From: Lytechinus variegatus
Taxonomy: Eukaryota; Echinodermata; Echinoidea; Temnopleuroida; Toxopneustidae
Direction: 5' to 3'
DNA length: 64,000 bases
Assembly: GCF_018143015.1 (NCBI RefSeq)
Contig: NC_054741.1
Location: 10,814,683-10,878,682, forward strand
Numbering within the stretch: position 1 is the stretch's first letter; each line of letters starts with the position of its first letter. The translations under genes and the position numbers were made by a program. This document shows, one piece after another, positions 1 through 61,100 of this stretch. The notes beneath the pieces were generated by a model. That model worked only from the letters and a program-made list of their open reading frames with translations, was not told the DNA's origin and did no database searches.

Positions 1-299
1 CCCTGAACACGTGGAATTCCATTATATTAACATTTTGTGCTTTAGGCAAGGTCCTAATCATCAAATTCGTAAATTGATATATTGTATAATTCAAACAATA
101 AAAAACAAAAGAAATAGTGAGTGACATCATCGACTCTCACATTTGGATGTAACTGGCTTGTTTGTTAAAAATAAGCGAAACTTTGAAATGTCATAACTTT
201 CTTATTTAACATCCGATTTTGATGAAATTTTCAGCATTGTGCTTGTCTAATTTTTCTCTATTGATTCAAATCAACATTTTTCTGAGGTGGACTTGACCT

Positions 300-592
300 T
301 TTAAATGACATCAATTTTTGGTCGTCTTGCCATGCAGAAAGACGTACGACCTGAAATTGATGACAACTAGCCCCAAATAAAAAATAACTTGGTGCCATCC
401 CAGATAAAATACATCAGAGTGCAACCCCGAAAAAAGTTTGAAGGTGATATGTCAGTGTGGCTTGCCGTAAACGCATTTCTCTCAATGCCGACGGTGGCGG
501 GCGGTGTGCAAGAAGATCATGCCTACGTACTAGGAGTAGGACATGTCTGGAGGTGTCTTTCCAAGGACCAATCTTCGTATCGCCCAAACCGG
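300..592 (+). repeat. Dispersed repeat R1, copy 1 left part
   Basis: Matches 29045-29340 closely (shared blocks CTGAAATTGATGACA, GGCGGGCGGTGTGCAA, TCATGCCTACGTA, GGTGTCTTTCCAAGGACCA). Interrupted at 593 by a nested element and resumed at 2228. Confidence 0.8.
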
Positions 593-2227
593 CGGAAAGA
601 CTTCCGTATGTCCCCTCCACTAATTCTAAAAAATACTTCTTCATAACCCTCTTCTTCCTTTCTCTTTTTTTTCCCCTCTTACTTCCGGTGGGAATGCAGA
701 ATGAAACATCTCCAGTCTGTCGCTTTACTCACTGAGCTAGCAGTAGCAGGAATTGATGAAAGTCATGGGTTTCATAACAGTAATTATAAAATAGCTCTTT
801 TTTTTAAGCATCGTGATTGGCCAATACGGGGCACATGACGTCCAACTTTTTTGGTGCACTGCATGGCAGTGCAAAAGATGCGCACCGAAAATTGATATTG
901 CACGCTTGAGCAAACCACTGCGGTAGAAGTCCCGGAAGAAATCCAACAAAACTGTACTGTAACTTTAAAAAAATTTGTGTTGCTATTTTATAAAACAAAT
1001 AATGCACTCGCTCTGTCGTGTGTAAAGGTAAGGCAGTGTATACAGCCACACGCGTGTGTCTTTACCATCCAGCCACACGCGTGTGGTTATATCCAGAACA
1101 CCTATCTGTGGATACCGCCACATGCCGCCAGTAATAACAGTAAAACACGCATGTAGGTCTGACCGTCTATATCACGATCAAAATAACCTCATTTCTTCAT
1201 TAAATTCTTACATTCTAAACCCCTTTGATTTCTTTAAATCGTTTCAATTTCATTCTCACCGTCTTCTTTCCTTGCTTTTCTTGTCTTGTTACAAAAGGCC
1301 GCCTGTTAAATAGCAAATTTCCACACTTTTTCTACTTGTGTCCATTCTCTACTGACTCTAGGCTATGTGCGCGTACGTGTGTACGTACGAAACCCAGACC
1401 ATGCAGACTGTGTATCGGAGCTACTGCGCTGCGCTAACGCTGTATGGGTCTGCCACCACGAAGGAAGCCAGAATCGACACAAGTAGAAAAAGAGAATTTG
1501 CTGTTAAACAGACGACCGTTTGTAACAAGACAAGAAAAGCAAGGAGAGAAGACGGTGAGAATGAAATTGAAACGATCTAAGGATATCAAAGGGGTTTAGA
1601 ATGTAAGAATTTAATGAAGAAATGAGGTTATTTTGATCGTGATATAGACGGTCAGACCTACATACGTGTTTTACTGTTATTACTGGCGGCGTGTGGCGGT
1701 ATCCACAGATGGGTGTTCTGCTATAACCACACGCGTGTGGCTGGATGGTAAAGACACACGCGTGTGGCTGTATACACTGCCATACAAATAAATTCAGAGA
1801 AAGCTCGGTTTCTTCAGATGATGCACACTGGGCACTGGCCGCAAACGGCTCGTGCACTGTACGGCATCTATCTAAAGAGATCTCGCGTGCTCTGCATTTC
1901 CACTAACAGCAACGCATTCGGCTGCATGCATTATTTGTATATCAACCGATATTACGACTAGTCTACTTTCCCAGAGTTGTTGAGTGTTGGGTATTTATTT
2001 TTCTGTCTAAATAAACCGATGCCATTGGGAATGACACACACTCAAATTTTTGACGGAATAAAGCCGAAAGGCATATTTTTGGTATGTATCCACGTATATT
2101 CCAACTTTTCCTTCTTAAATACGGTAGGCCCTATAGGCCTAGATAATTCTTTATAAACCACCATATTTTTTTTCAATTTTACTTAGTGGAGGGGACATAC
2201 GGTACCGGTACGGTATGGAAGTCTTGC
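593..2227. mobile_element. TIR element inserted in repeat R1
   Basis: Flanked by CAAACCGG at 585-592 and 2228-2235, an 8-bp duplication like hAT elements. Ends are inverted: left contains AAGACTTCCGTATGTCCCCT, right the reverse complement with a short internal duplication around GGTACCGGTACGGTA. No transposase ORF; the centre holds a long inverted repeat. Confidence 0.65.
1032..1781. repeat. Long inverted repeat (arms about 320 bp)
   Basis: Arm 1 (1032 to about 1350) and arm 2 (about 1472-1781) are inverted copies with few mismatches, separated by about 120 bp. Both outer parts contain repeated CACACGCGTGTG palindromes. Confidence 0.85.
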
Positions 2228-2325
2228 CAAACCGGCTTTGTGAAACAGTTTTGTGACATCTCGTTCTTACGTAGGTAGAACGGTTCTACGATAGACCATT
2301 TAATGCAACAGGCCCCTTAATTTGC
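2228..2325 (+). repeat. Dispersed repeat R1, copy 1 right part
   Basis: Continues the interrupted R1 copy: GGCTTTGTG... to GACCATTTAATGCAACAGGCCCC, matching 29335-29402. Confidence 0.75.
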
Positions 2326-2656
2326 TCATCATGCTCATGCTTGCTAGTCCAGCGCAAGCCACCACTGGCACCGGAGCTCCCTGCCCTGGCCTGGGTTAGG
2401 TGCCGTCGCGTAGCCGGCGTAGCGTCGGAGACACCCACGGCCACCACCCATCCCTACTTATCTCCGATCATTAATCGTGATAAGCAGTTGTTCCCTAACT
2501 GTAAGAGCCCAAATACCTATTAAACATATACATCAAAACAATGCAAACTTTAAAAAAAAAATTATATCGATCTACCTGCAAAGGCAGTCATTGTGTGTTC
2601 ACGTGTAATCGGAGTCAAAGTTGACGGTACTTGCGATTGTCATCAACCGGCTGTAG

Positions 2657-2682
2657 GTGGCGCGCTAGCAATTTTGGCGCGC
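2657..2682 (+). promoter_or_regulatory. Paired GGCGCGCTAG motifs with E2F-like site, SPT16 promoter
   Basis: Two copies of GGCGCGCTAG lie about 130 bp upstream of the SPT16 start codon. The second is preceded by T-run, giving TTTTGGCGCGC (2672-2682), which fits the E2F consensus TTTSSCGC. E2F control would suit a replication and chromatin gene. The sites are visible; the regulation is inference. The transcription start is not determined. Confidence 0.45.
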
Positions 2683-2808
2683 TAGACTTTTTTTGATGCA
2701 CGCACATTTGCATGATCAAAGAATTTTTTCAGGAAGAATTTTTGTATTTTGCGAGGATTTGTAGAAAAATCTTCATATCAGACTCTGTTGAGCAGATGTT
2801 GTGCTAGA

Positions 2809-50110
<47,302 letters not shown>

Positions 50111-50329
50111 GAATTTAATCAATGTCAACACATATCCACATCATCCGAGCCTGAGGGAAAAGTTATGAATACAAAGAGTAGTACAGTGAAACCTGTGTAT
50201 GGATACCACCTAAGGGAAAGAAGACATGTGGTCTTTGTGAGCAGGTGGCCTTTGTGGACAGGTTCCTATAATGCACGTTTCAGTGGGGGAACTGTTCAAG
50301 GGAAGCAAAAATTTGTGTTCTTAATAGAC

Positions 50330-50473
50330 CTGGGGCCCGTTGCAGAAAGAGTTGTGATCAAATGTAACTATAAATAGCTTGCGCAACTTTATTTTCAGCC
50401 AATGAAGCACCTGTATTCGGGACTTGCGCTTTGACCTGCGTTTAAACGCAACTCTTTCTGCAATAGGCCCCAG
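50330..50473. mobile_element. Palindromic MITE in SPT16 3' UTR
   Basis: Ends CTGGGGCCCGTTGCAGAAAG and CTTTCTGCAATAGGCCCCAG, nearly perfect inverted repeats. Confidence 0.7.
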
Positions 50474-50733
50474 GGCTCCGCCTCACGAAGATTTGCGATT
50501 GATCCGATCAACCACTGCTATGGAAAGCCAGTAACGCCAACGGCTAGAAAGCATGTGTGTACAAATTTTTTCTAGGTATGATGTGTACTCTTGCAATTGC
50601 CTTGATAATTCAATGTGCTCCTCTGTTTACAAATGACATTTTGAAAATTTACATTTGGAAATATAACAACGATGGATTTCAATATTTTCGAGGTTGATTG
50701 GATCAGTAACAACTCTTCGTGAACACCCCCAGG
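50474..50733. mobile_element. Second palindromic MITE in SPT16 3' UTR
   Basis: Ends GGGCTCCGCCTCACGAAG and CTTCGTGAACACCCCC; inner GATTGATCCGATCAA/TTGATTGGATCA. Directly abuts the previous element and is related to 32646-32915. Confidence 0.65.
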
Positions 50734-52745
50734 ATTGTGTAACACGAAGTTTATCAATCAATCGTAGACCCGATATCTATGATTGATTACAATGATCATA
50801 GTTTACAATAAATCATCCCCACAATCAATTGCTAAGCTGTATGTTAAGGGGTCTGGGACAATCTTTGGTTTGACAGATCAATACCATTGTGTGCATACTG
50901 CCTCAAGTTAAATGTGAGTTGCCCATTCCTCATGAAAAATAACCCCTTTTCACAGACTTCTAGAGAAATCATCTATTGTTATCATTCACAAACAAGCAAA
51001 TAATAAAGTTGGGTACACAGAATTCTGTTTGGGTTAAATTGTTTTGTTGATGGAATTTCTTTAATTTTTGCTGGAAAACAATCCTTAGCCACACAAATCT
51101 CAGACATGGGAGACAATCTTCCATACTGGCGAGAAACTGAATAATATTGGCCTCAGAATTTTTCTTATATGGAGTTATATAAAATTATCCTATCTATACT
51201 CTTTTCTGATTATTGTCCATGAAAGGTAAAAAAAAACAAAAAAATATGAATTGCTCATAATTAAGGATATGACAAATGAATGTTGTCCTTGCCTGTTGTC
51301 AGGGCAAAGTTCTATGCTGCAATGGCATGGATTTAACTCCCGCTCTTGTCATACTTGTTGGCTATGAATTGACAATACTGTTTATATTGTTGATGTTAGA
51401 TCGGACAAAAGTAAATTTTTTCCCCAAAAAATCCCAGTCAACTAAAATATTCATTTGGTCTGGTGGCTAAAATGGCAGCAGGGCATAGTAATAAATTTGG
51501 CCAAAAATTAATGTATCATGGTTGGATCCTCATAAAAATAAAATGCTCCAGTGTGGCAGACATTTTGACTGTGTCGTCACAAATTTGTGGGTTTTTTTTA
51601 TACCTCCGATATCATGCTCTTGTATATAATTTTGAATATATTCAATGACCATGATTGCTAGCTCTGATTTCTACTCATTCTAAAGAAAAAATAAATTGAT
51701 CTTATATTAACAGAGGTCTCTTTATCAATATTTACAATGGAGTTATTTATGCAGATTATTCTTGAACGAAAACAAAATGAGAGAGACCTTGAGCTGTACA
51801 TATTGTAGAATGCTGACAATTTTGTATGAAGAAATGGTTTTTCATGTGTACAACAATTTGTAATATACGTGTTTGTCAAAACAACCATGAGTTCAATGTA
51901 TAGTTAAAATCATTGTATTGGTAAATGTGTTGTGAAGTTCCTTTATTTTCATGTACATGGTGCGTGAAATATCATGTCCAAATAAATGTAGAATTTGGGA
52001 ATAAATGAACATGTCCATTTGTCGTTCGTTCTTTTTCATTGGAAAATTAAGTAGGCATAATTATTTGTATGAATATATTATTGCAAGGCTAATTCAAGAT
52101 TGTAGAAAACTTCAGAAGTTTGGGTGAAGCTCTTTACATGACCATTTGACATAGCAATATTACTCAAGACATATCTTTCATATACAACTCCAACATCCTC
52201 AGCATTGCCACAAAATTGGGATATTTCGATTTGAACACTTGGGTCAGAATTGTTATCAGAGATGACAACCATCTTAAAAAAAAAGTATTCCAAGAAGGAA
52301 GAGTATTTTTGGATGAAAAAGCTGTCATACGACACATCTGGTATGAATGTTTTAGTATACAATTAATGCACATTTATGAGTGTGTTATGACGATGCAGCA
52401 CACTCGAGGGTATTTACAATTATGCGAAAGCAAGAGGCGCTTGCGCCGAGTGCTTTTGCATAATATTGTGAATGCCCGAGAGTTGCTCGCATCGTCACTA
52501 ACATCACAAATCTTAAAATGTGCATTAATTGTTTTATAAAACGGGTCGGCAAAATGAATTTTTCATGGAAATCTTGTTCAAATCCCTCCAACTTGTGTAC
52601 GATCGCACAGACGAAGAGATCACAAGACTGTCAATTATGACATCACAGGCGTATCTACTATGCGCGCCTAAGTAAGCGCATCAAAATCCTAGCCAGCCTC
52701 TTTTACTGAACGCATATCAGTTTTTACATGCTATTGGAACTAATG

Positions 52746-52823
52746 CTGCACAAAAATTGCACAGTGCTGCACAAAAAATGCAGTGCTGCACAAAAAATGC
52801 AGTGCTGCACGAAAAATGCACGA
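52746..52823 (+). repeat. 19-bp tandem repeat x4
   Basis: Units of CAGTGCTGCACAAAAAATG with small variations. Confidence 0.85.
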
Positions 52824-54646
52824 CTGGAAGGTTACGCATAATTAAAGCATGAACACGTGACTTGAATACGCACTCACCATTGGCTACATTCTTGAACCCG
52901 TTTTATAATAACAAATGGACCATTTTAACAAATTTGTCAGCCAATCAGATTGTAGGGTTTCAGTAGCTTTTTACTGTTATAACAAGTTTTATGACGTGGG
53001 TGACTGGTCAATGTAAAGGATGGGGCAGGCCAGAACCAAGCATAGAATCTATTGAAAGCAATCTTACACTCCACGATCAGAAATTTGAAAATAAAACATA
53101 AAAACCTACAAAATGTTTTGCGTTAATATATTACACAAATTGCAAACATAGAGTATGGGATTATTATTTGTCCACTGAAAAAATACAATATTGTGTATTT
53201 TGGTGTATATAAATGGTATGAATATGCTTAAACTCCATATTACACTAATATTGTGAAAGTGTGGAGGATATAGAAAAGAGAAAAGGCAGAGCTAGGAGAT
53301 ACAATCATTAAGAAAATGAAAGTGGAGACAAAAGAGGAATGGAATGTGTTTAACAATGGTTGGGTTATATCACTGAAGACAAATGAAATCACAACAAAAG
53401 TCAGTTTTCTACAATAAACTGTTTAATTTCGCATATACTGATTGCCAATTTACAGCCACATATTTTTTTTTACAATCAACACATAGTACTGTATAACTTT
53501 CATTTGATACATATAAACAAGTCATTTGCATTTTAAATTATCTCTGCATAAACTCAATCATACCTTACAATCCAACTAGCATTATGTGAGGTGTGACATT
53601 GTTCATCATGGGAGTCACAGATATTTATTAATCTACATTGAAAGCACAAGTAAAATTTATAAATATATGATCATAAGTTCATGAATAAATCAGAGATTGT
53701 CAATACAGGCATTTCCTTTCCATTTTCGCTTCATCAGTCTGTGAGTTATTACTAAGCAACTTTGTTTCATTTATGGACACCATTTCAAATACATCATGGA
53801 ATGATATGACCCGATATATGATCATGACACACACTGTGTAGGCAGGATTCTTTTCTCCCTGAAATGAACAACCCTATCAAGTCTGCACTGTATTTTTTTT
53901 CACATACAACCCTTTGCTGCAGCACTAAGTCCTCTCATCTCAAATTTTGTGGAGAAAGTTTTTTTTCCTCAAAGGGGTAATCCAGACGACCAGGCCCGAA
54001 TCAGATCTCTTAGTTAAAAATGCCCATTTTCCAATTACATTTTGTGTTTAGAAAATGAAAACACCTACAACTGATTTTTCAAACTTGACTAAAACATTTT
54101 CAATTCCAGCAGCGGTTTTTGCAATCGCCCTTTCAGAAGTATTTCCCTCATTTAATGCTTCAATTGCTGTGGACAGGGCCACATCAGCAGGAATTGTGGA
54201 CTTCCTGTTGCTGTGAAGACAGTCAATAAGAAGTTGATCTGTTTAATCCTTGGAAATTTGGAAAACAGGAGAGGACAAGTGGGAACCAGGGGCCAAGTCA
54301 GCAGTAACTCACGGTAACTCAATAGCCTCCAAGTAGGAACCTATATACGACTACCCAGAAGAGGTTAGTGGGAGATGTAGGAAGAGATACAAGGAGACCC
54401 ATTAAAAGGCAAACGAGCCCCTCCCCCCAGAACACTGTGCAGAACCAATTTGGAGGAAGGTTTGGCCAAAGGAGACAGTTTAATTCTGAAGAACTTGCAA
54501 AAGTGGATTCTTGACAAGGATTATTGCGATTAATACTTGAAACTTCAACTGACGGGTTTGAGAAATTATATTACCCAAGAGAGATTAAGAAACATCTCTG
54601 TACTGATCAGCGACAAGCTCCCCAGATGATGTGCATGCTCCAGTTA

Positions 54647-54652
54647 TTTATT
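54647..54652 (-). terminator. WWOX: Possible WWOX polyadenylation signal
   Basis: AATAAA on the minus strand about 330 bp after the WWOX stop codon. Other minus-strand hexamers exist further down, so the used site is unknown. Confidence 0.35.
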
Positions 54653-54983
54653 TTGATTTGTGTGTGTAGCTGATAATTTTATGTTTAATTTTTTTAATGC
54701 TTGCAAGAATCGGGCAAAAAACTTGGGAAGTTTTCAAGTAAATTTCGTCTCAACCTTCTACCACTTGGATGTTTAGAAGTGGATTTTGAAAATTAATGTG
54801 TGATCCGTTAATTTCTGTGTGGAAGTTTTCACTGGAAGTCAGGCTCTGTATCACCACAACAGAACCCATACCAGCTCACTACGGTCTGTCAATGGAGAAT
54901 AATGATAAATGTCAGCAGTGATAGAATTCTCCAGAACAGGTTATTTCTGCAGACTCCATGAAGCAAAATGCTCAAAGTTCTGG

Positions 54984-55172
54984 TTATAAGGTGCTTTTAG
55001 AGAGAGCGTCTTTGATAACATTCTCTGTCTTCTCCCAGAGAGCTATCGCAAGTTCTTTATTCTGGGCTTCTTCTGAAGGCATGCAGGCACAGCAGTGATT
55101 GAAGTACATCCCTCCAACACCTTCTAGCTCCCTAGCCGTAGCACAGAACATAGATGTAGCTGCTCCTTGTTG
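54984..55172 (-). CDS. WWOX: WWOX last exon
   Basis: Encodes [20 protein letters not shown] and [18 protein letters not shown], ending at TAA (54984-54986). Acceptor cttgttttacag. Not captured by a simple ORF because there is no in-frame Met near its start; the 63 codons continue in phase from the previous exon. Confidence 0.94.
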   Translation of the reverse strand, partial: QQGAATSMFCATARELEGVGGMYFNHCCACMPSEEAQNKELAIALWEKTENVIKDALSKSTL

Positions 55173-58100
55173 CTGTAAAACAAGACAGAATAACAGAAAG
55201 GTTAATCAATGGACTACTCAATTATGTGACTCCAAAAAGCTTTGCACACGGACTACTCAGGTGGGTGTTTCATAAAAATGTTCATAAGATACAAGTGACT
55301 TTATGAACGACTGATCCTTTCTTATGGTAAATGTTTCACACCAGACTATCATGGGCGTTAATTTAATTCAGAAGAAAGGATCACCAGTCGTTCATAAAGT
55401 TGCTTGTAACTTATGAACAGCTGAAACACACCGGGGGCCGTTTCATAAAACTGTTCGTAAGTTAAGAGCGACTTTAAGAACGACCGATGATCCTTTCTTA
55501 CGTGCAAAACCATCACAAATGAATATACCATTTGCCATAGGAAAGGTTCACCTGTGGTTCTTAGAGTTGCTTGTAACTTATGAATAGCTGAAACACCAGG
55601 TATAGAAGGGAACTGGTATATGCTACGGGCACACTGGCAAAAACCACAAAAGCTGTTACATTATTACCAACGACATACTATCAGACAAATAGTTTACATT
55701 GGTATGACGGTGGCATAAAATAAAAGGGCTCAACACCGAAATCAAAAACGATAGGGGCTCAACACAGAAATAAGACATTTACATGGACCTGATAAAAGTT
55801 GCGGTTAATACTCACAACTGATTTGGTGAAAGGCCTGACCATCATAAACAATATCCTATATGGCCACCAGTTTTGGCTGATCCCCGTGTAAATCATATTG
55901 CCAGGGTGGACTGCATTGCATATCACATCATGTGGGGACAGCCTTCTATTGAGTTCATTGCTGTGGAGAATGTTGCAGAGTTTGGTGCGACCGTAGGCGA
56001 GAACGGGCCAGAACTTTTCCTTTGGCATGGCTACCTCACTAAGGTCCAACTTGTTGGAATAGAAGTTTATAAACCTGCATTCATGAGAGGGAGAAAAGAT
56101 TTAGGCCTGGAACTAATAGCAAATTTGTGGTATATCGTTAAGCATGAAATTGAGATTGACAGAGCAGTGACTTAGGATGACAAGACAGAAATGTTTTAAA
56201 TTTCCTATCAAAGGTAGGGCTAAGCAGAAAGAGCATTTAACAACCTCCACTACCAAAGGAGACATCAAATAAAGCAACCAACACATAATACAACAAGTGG
56301 AATGCCTCTGGCCGTCTCACCTGCATCATGCGATTCAACATAGCAGCAGTGCTGACTTTGAAAACTACTATAACTCGCACAAGATGTTCAGTGATACTTG
56401 GTTACTCTTATTTCCACGTTTCATGAACTAGACCAATACACTTACAGAGATAGGATGGTAATTCAACAAATACCCCCAATGTTGCCAAAATTCATTGACC
56501 TCACATGACCTTTGACCTTGATCATGTGACCTGAAACTTGCACAGGATATTCAGTGATACTTGATTACTCTTATGTCCAAGTTTCAAAAGTCAGATCAAT
56601 AAACTTGCAAAGTTATGATGGTAATTCAACAGATACCCCCATTATGGCAAAAGTTCATTGACCTTTGACCTTGGTCATGTGACCTAAAATGCGCACAAGA
56701 TGTTCAGTGATACTTGATTACTCTTATGTCCAAGTTTTATGAACTAGACCAACATACCTTCAAAGTTATGATGGTAATTCAACAAATACCCCCAATTCGG
56801 CCAAAGTTTATTGACCCTAAATGACCTTTGACCTTGATCATGTCACCTGAAACTTGCACAGGATGTTGAGTGATACTTGATTACTATTATGTCCAAGTTT
56901 CATGAATCAGATCCAAAAACTTTTAAAGTTTTGATTGTAATTCAATAGATACCCCCAAATCGGCCAAAGTTAATTGACCCCAAATGACCTTTGACCTTGG
57001 TCATGTGACGTGAAACTCATGCAGGATGTTTGGTGATACTTGATCAACCTTATGTCCAAGTTTAATGACCTAGGTCCATATATTTCCTAAGTTATGATGA
57101 CATTTCAAAAACTTAACCTCAGGTTAAGATTTTGATGTTGATTCCCCCAACATGGTCTAAGTTCATTGACCCTAAATGACCTTTGACCTTGGTCATGTGA
57201 CATGAAACTCTGACAGGATGTTCAGTAATACTTGATTAACCTTATGGCCAAGTTTCATGAACTAGGTCCATATACTTTTTTAAGTTATGATGTCATTTCA
57301 AAAACTTAACCTCAGGTTAAGATTTGATGTTGACGCCGCCGCCGCCGTCGGAAAAGCGGCGCCTATAGTCTCACTCTGCTATGCAGGTGAGACAAAAAGT
57401 ATGAAATATGACATATCAATCCCATTTCCAAAGTTAACTCAATATACACAGCATTCATAGATAAAAGGGATCACTATCAACTATTATATTGGTACAAGAA
57501 TTTAAGTATACTGTAAAAGGTTGCAAGAAACAAGGCCTTGGAGAGTGTTCCATAAACATTTTCCATCTGAAATGTTATCAGATCTGACAACTTTCCTTGA
57601 TTTTGATTGGCTGAGAAACACAGTTCCTATGGATAAATTGTTTGACAATTCCTTTCATGAAACACTCCCCTTGTCTATCGAGTATTTGCTTCACCTGTGA
57701 GACTCGGATGAAACTATCACAATCCTAGCAGGTGCAGATTTCTTCAAAGTCTCGGTCAGTAGGTTGACCAGGTGAAAATGTCCAACATGGTTGACCTGAA
57801 AGGTCATCTCAATCCCATCCTCGGTCAATTCCCATGGTGCACCAAAAATACCAGCATTGCAGACCAGCATATGGAGGGGCCTGATAAAAGAGATTTATTT
57901 TAAATGATGAGCATGCAATTTTATTTATTTTTTAAGTAAAAAGCACAAATAATAATACATTTATACTTTTGGCTGAAAAAAAAGTTGTGGACAGATAAAG
58001 GTAGAGGCATTTGATACTTCATACTCAATTATGATACATGGAAATAATCATAAGAATGCATGAACAGATAACGAAGGAAACTCAGAGCAATCAGAAAACA

Positions 58101-61100
58101 CATAGTAATCAGAGATCAATATTACAGTTATTAGTATTCTTGGACATTGAACCCTTGATAAAGTATATATCATCTATCATATTATGGTACATTTTATGCT
58201 GCTATCTTTTTAATTAGCCTTGCTTATAAGATTGCCCAAGAAGGCATAACCCTCTTAACCTTTCCATCAGCATTTATTATTTGCTTAGGGAATTTTCTTT
58301 ATTGCTATTCCATTTTCTTTATCTATAACACTATTGCATTCTTATATTTTTTCTTCATTTTTTGGCATCTCACATGTACATTTACACTTACATTGTAATT
58401 CAACCTAGTTCATGTAATGTTGTTTGAGAAATACAAGTAAAACAGACAGGTGAATGTTTGACAGAAATCAGATAAGTATTAAGAAAGTTATGGCTATTTT
58501 AACATTGAGATCCCTAGGATTATGTAAATTTCAAAATGGCAAGTGGGTAAGTTGATTATATGACAAGTGGTAGAGACAACTTTCCCAGATTCCCACATTC
58601 CCCACTGATGAAATGTGAGAACTGTAAATGAATTAGTCACTTGAAGAATTCCTGCGGGAAAGACAAGGCTTTGATTTGACAAAGTGCCTACTAGGTAACA
58701 TGGGTTAAGATGGATGAAGCATGTTTTGGAATCGAGGTTTGTTTTCTACCAATCACGCAGCATGTAGTTCTGGGCAAACTGTTCAATGCTCCGAAGTGAT
58801 GCCAGGTCCAGCTGCATCACAATAACTTTGGCCTGGTCTAACCTCTTCTTGATTTTAGACGCAGCATCATTCCCCTTCTTCAGGTTCCGGCATGCAAGGA
58901 CAACATGAACACCATGCAATGCCATTGACAGAGCAGTTTCAAATCCTGAAAAAGGGGAGATATTTCAATAAAAACACTGAAAAATTTCAACACTTTGCTG
59001 CAGTAATGCCAAGAGTCAAGAGGTGGGGGAGGGGGGGTTGGCTTTAATTAACATTTGTCATCTGACAAATGACTTCATCACTTGACAACTTGTATTTGGT
59101 ATTGATTAGTTGAGAACCCCTATTTCCAACTGTCCCATAATAAAAACTTGGCAGTGCTGACAAGTTTCATGAAACAATTCCCTGAAGTGGGGGGGGGGGG
59201 TGTAGTCACATATCATTATTTTGAATCGCCAGGCCTATCCATACATGTAGGTCTGCTACGCTTAACTGAAAACTAATATTTAGATTATATCAGTTTATAT
59301 TTATTTGGTCTACCAGTGGTGTGATCTACTTCCCAGATAGTCTTATACCACATGGGCTAGACCCATTTGTTCTAATACTCGCTCAGTCTAATTGTCATTT
59401 AGTCTAATGCACAGACGTTCTAACATCAACTTTGTCTACAAAGTATTTGCACTTTGCCAAATAAAGATTTGATTTTATATAATATAAACAGTTTATCTAT
59501 TATAATATAGACTATTGCATTGGCATTAGACCGTGTGGATACTAGGATTAGATGAAATTGGTATAGCCCACTGGAAATGAGACCAAACAATAAATGGGAT
59601 ACATGGCAATAAGACCAAATGGTTAGTAAATAAATTGGTTGTAGATGAATAAGAATTAGACTAAGTGGGATGAAAGCAAACAGAGAGTAGACAAAATAGG
59701 TATAGACCAAGACCAATTTACCTACCTATGCCCGAGTTAGCTCCAGTAATAATAGCATACTGTCCACTGAGATCTCTCCCTTGTAATACATGCAAAGCCG
59801 TGCTGAATGCATCAAACCGCTGGGCTAGCTTTGTCGGATCTGGGCTCTCTTCCATGGCGAAGGCAAGGCGGGGATCTGTGTATGTTGTTCTCTTGTTCAA
59901 ATGGCTAAAGAAAACAAACATACATGTTTTATTATTCTCTAATTGCCCATGAGAAATGAAGACAAATTACATTTTAATGGATCTTCCTTCAAGTATCCCA
60001 CAGCAATTAGCACTGTCCATATGCCACATGTTACTGATATGTACAAGTATTTTCCAACATAGGTCCCTCAGAAAAATGCAATAGTGCAGTATTCTAGCCT
60101 ATAAGGGCATAGTTTAGACATTAAGATGTAATCTTCATGACAAATAAGTGACATCTACCAAAAGTGGAACATCAATCATCTGCATCATAAACGAAATTAT
60201 TGTACACATAAAGTGGAAGCAAACTAAGCTCCAAATTCTGCTGTAATGGCAAATATATGAAGAGGATATGAGCTTGCTTTATACTACAAAATTATGGTAA
60301 TATATCTGCAAAATAGTCATGAAATAGGCATTGAAAAAGGAGAAAAATACAGGCATTCACTGATCCCGTTCACATGTGCCATCAAAATTCAATTTGCAGT
60401 CTACGGATAGCAAATGTTTCTGAACAAGATAAAGGAATCAGGAATGCTGTATAGACACAGTCTATAAATATGAACTGATAAGTACTTTTCTTTTAGCTTT
60501 AAACTGATTGTTATCAGAAGTTAACCTCTAATTTTTATCAAAAAATCCTTTGACTTACTCAACAAAAAATTGTCTTCCTTTGTCATCAACTGCCTTAGTC
60601 CACCCAAATGGAAGTTCTAAATAAAATGAATAGATGAGAGAGAGATAAATTAATACATGAATTATCATTAAAACCAGCCAATGCCCTCATGCCTAACCTG
60701 AACATTAGTAATGACAATTTGACGATGAAGGAGAGAAAAAGCAAGAACTCAAGGAAGAGATAGGTAGAGAAATAAAATAACATGATGATAGTATCCAATG
60801 TCTATGTGCCATATCATGACATCACATGACCATTATACGAGAGAAAGGGAGATGGAATGAGATGATTGTACTCAGTCGATAGATCCATACAAGACCTTGA
60901 TATCAATGTTGGGCCACAAGATCATGAGACAATGATTTCTGAAAATGAGACCATTTTGAAAATGATCCTAAAAATAAATGGGTTTAAGTATCATATTAAA
61001 TTCATTGAGGCAGTACAATTGGGGCTTCCAATCCATTATTTTCTTTAATTGTTCTAGTCTTTAAATAGAATAAATGGGAAAACAAGAGAGTCAAATTTAA

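Larger units (their letters stand above)
50111..52020 (+). other. SUPT16H: SPT16 3' UTR and polyadenylation signals
   Basis: Non-coding sequence after the stop codon. AATAAA hexamers occur at 51002-51007, 51981-51986 and 52000-52005, the last two fitting a main cleavage site just after about 52020. Two palindromic MITE-like elements (50330-50473 and 50474-50733) lie inside it, so they may be transcribed if the distal site is used. Confidence 0.55.
52021..54983. other. Intergenic region between convergent SPT16 and WWOX
   Basis: No coding exon seen. Contains a foldback around 52400-52495 (arms AATTATGCGAAAGCAAGAGG and GTGCTTTTGCATAATATT), a 19-bp tandem repeat, and likely WWOX 3' UTR in its last kilobase or so. 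Confidence 0.5.

Noticed and set aside
1056..1857. Two similar ORFs on opposite strands (PICGYRH..PPVITVKH)
   Set aside because: They are the two arms of one inverted repeat, so the similarity is DNA-level; composition is not protein-like.
55873..56175. 100-codon plus-strand ORF opposite WWOX
   Set aside because: Shadow of the WWOX catalytic exon on the other strand.
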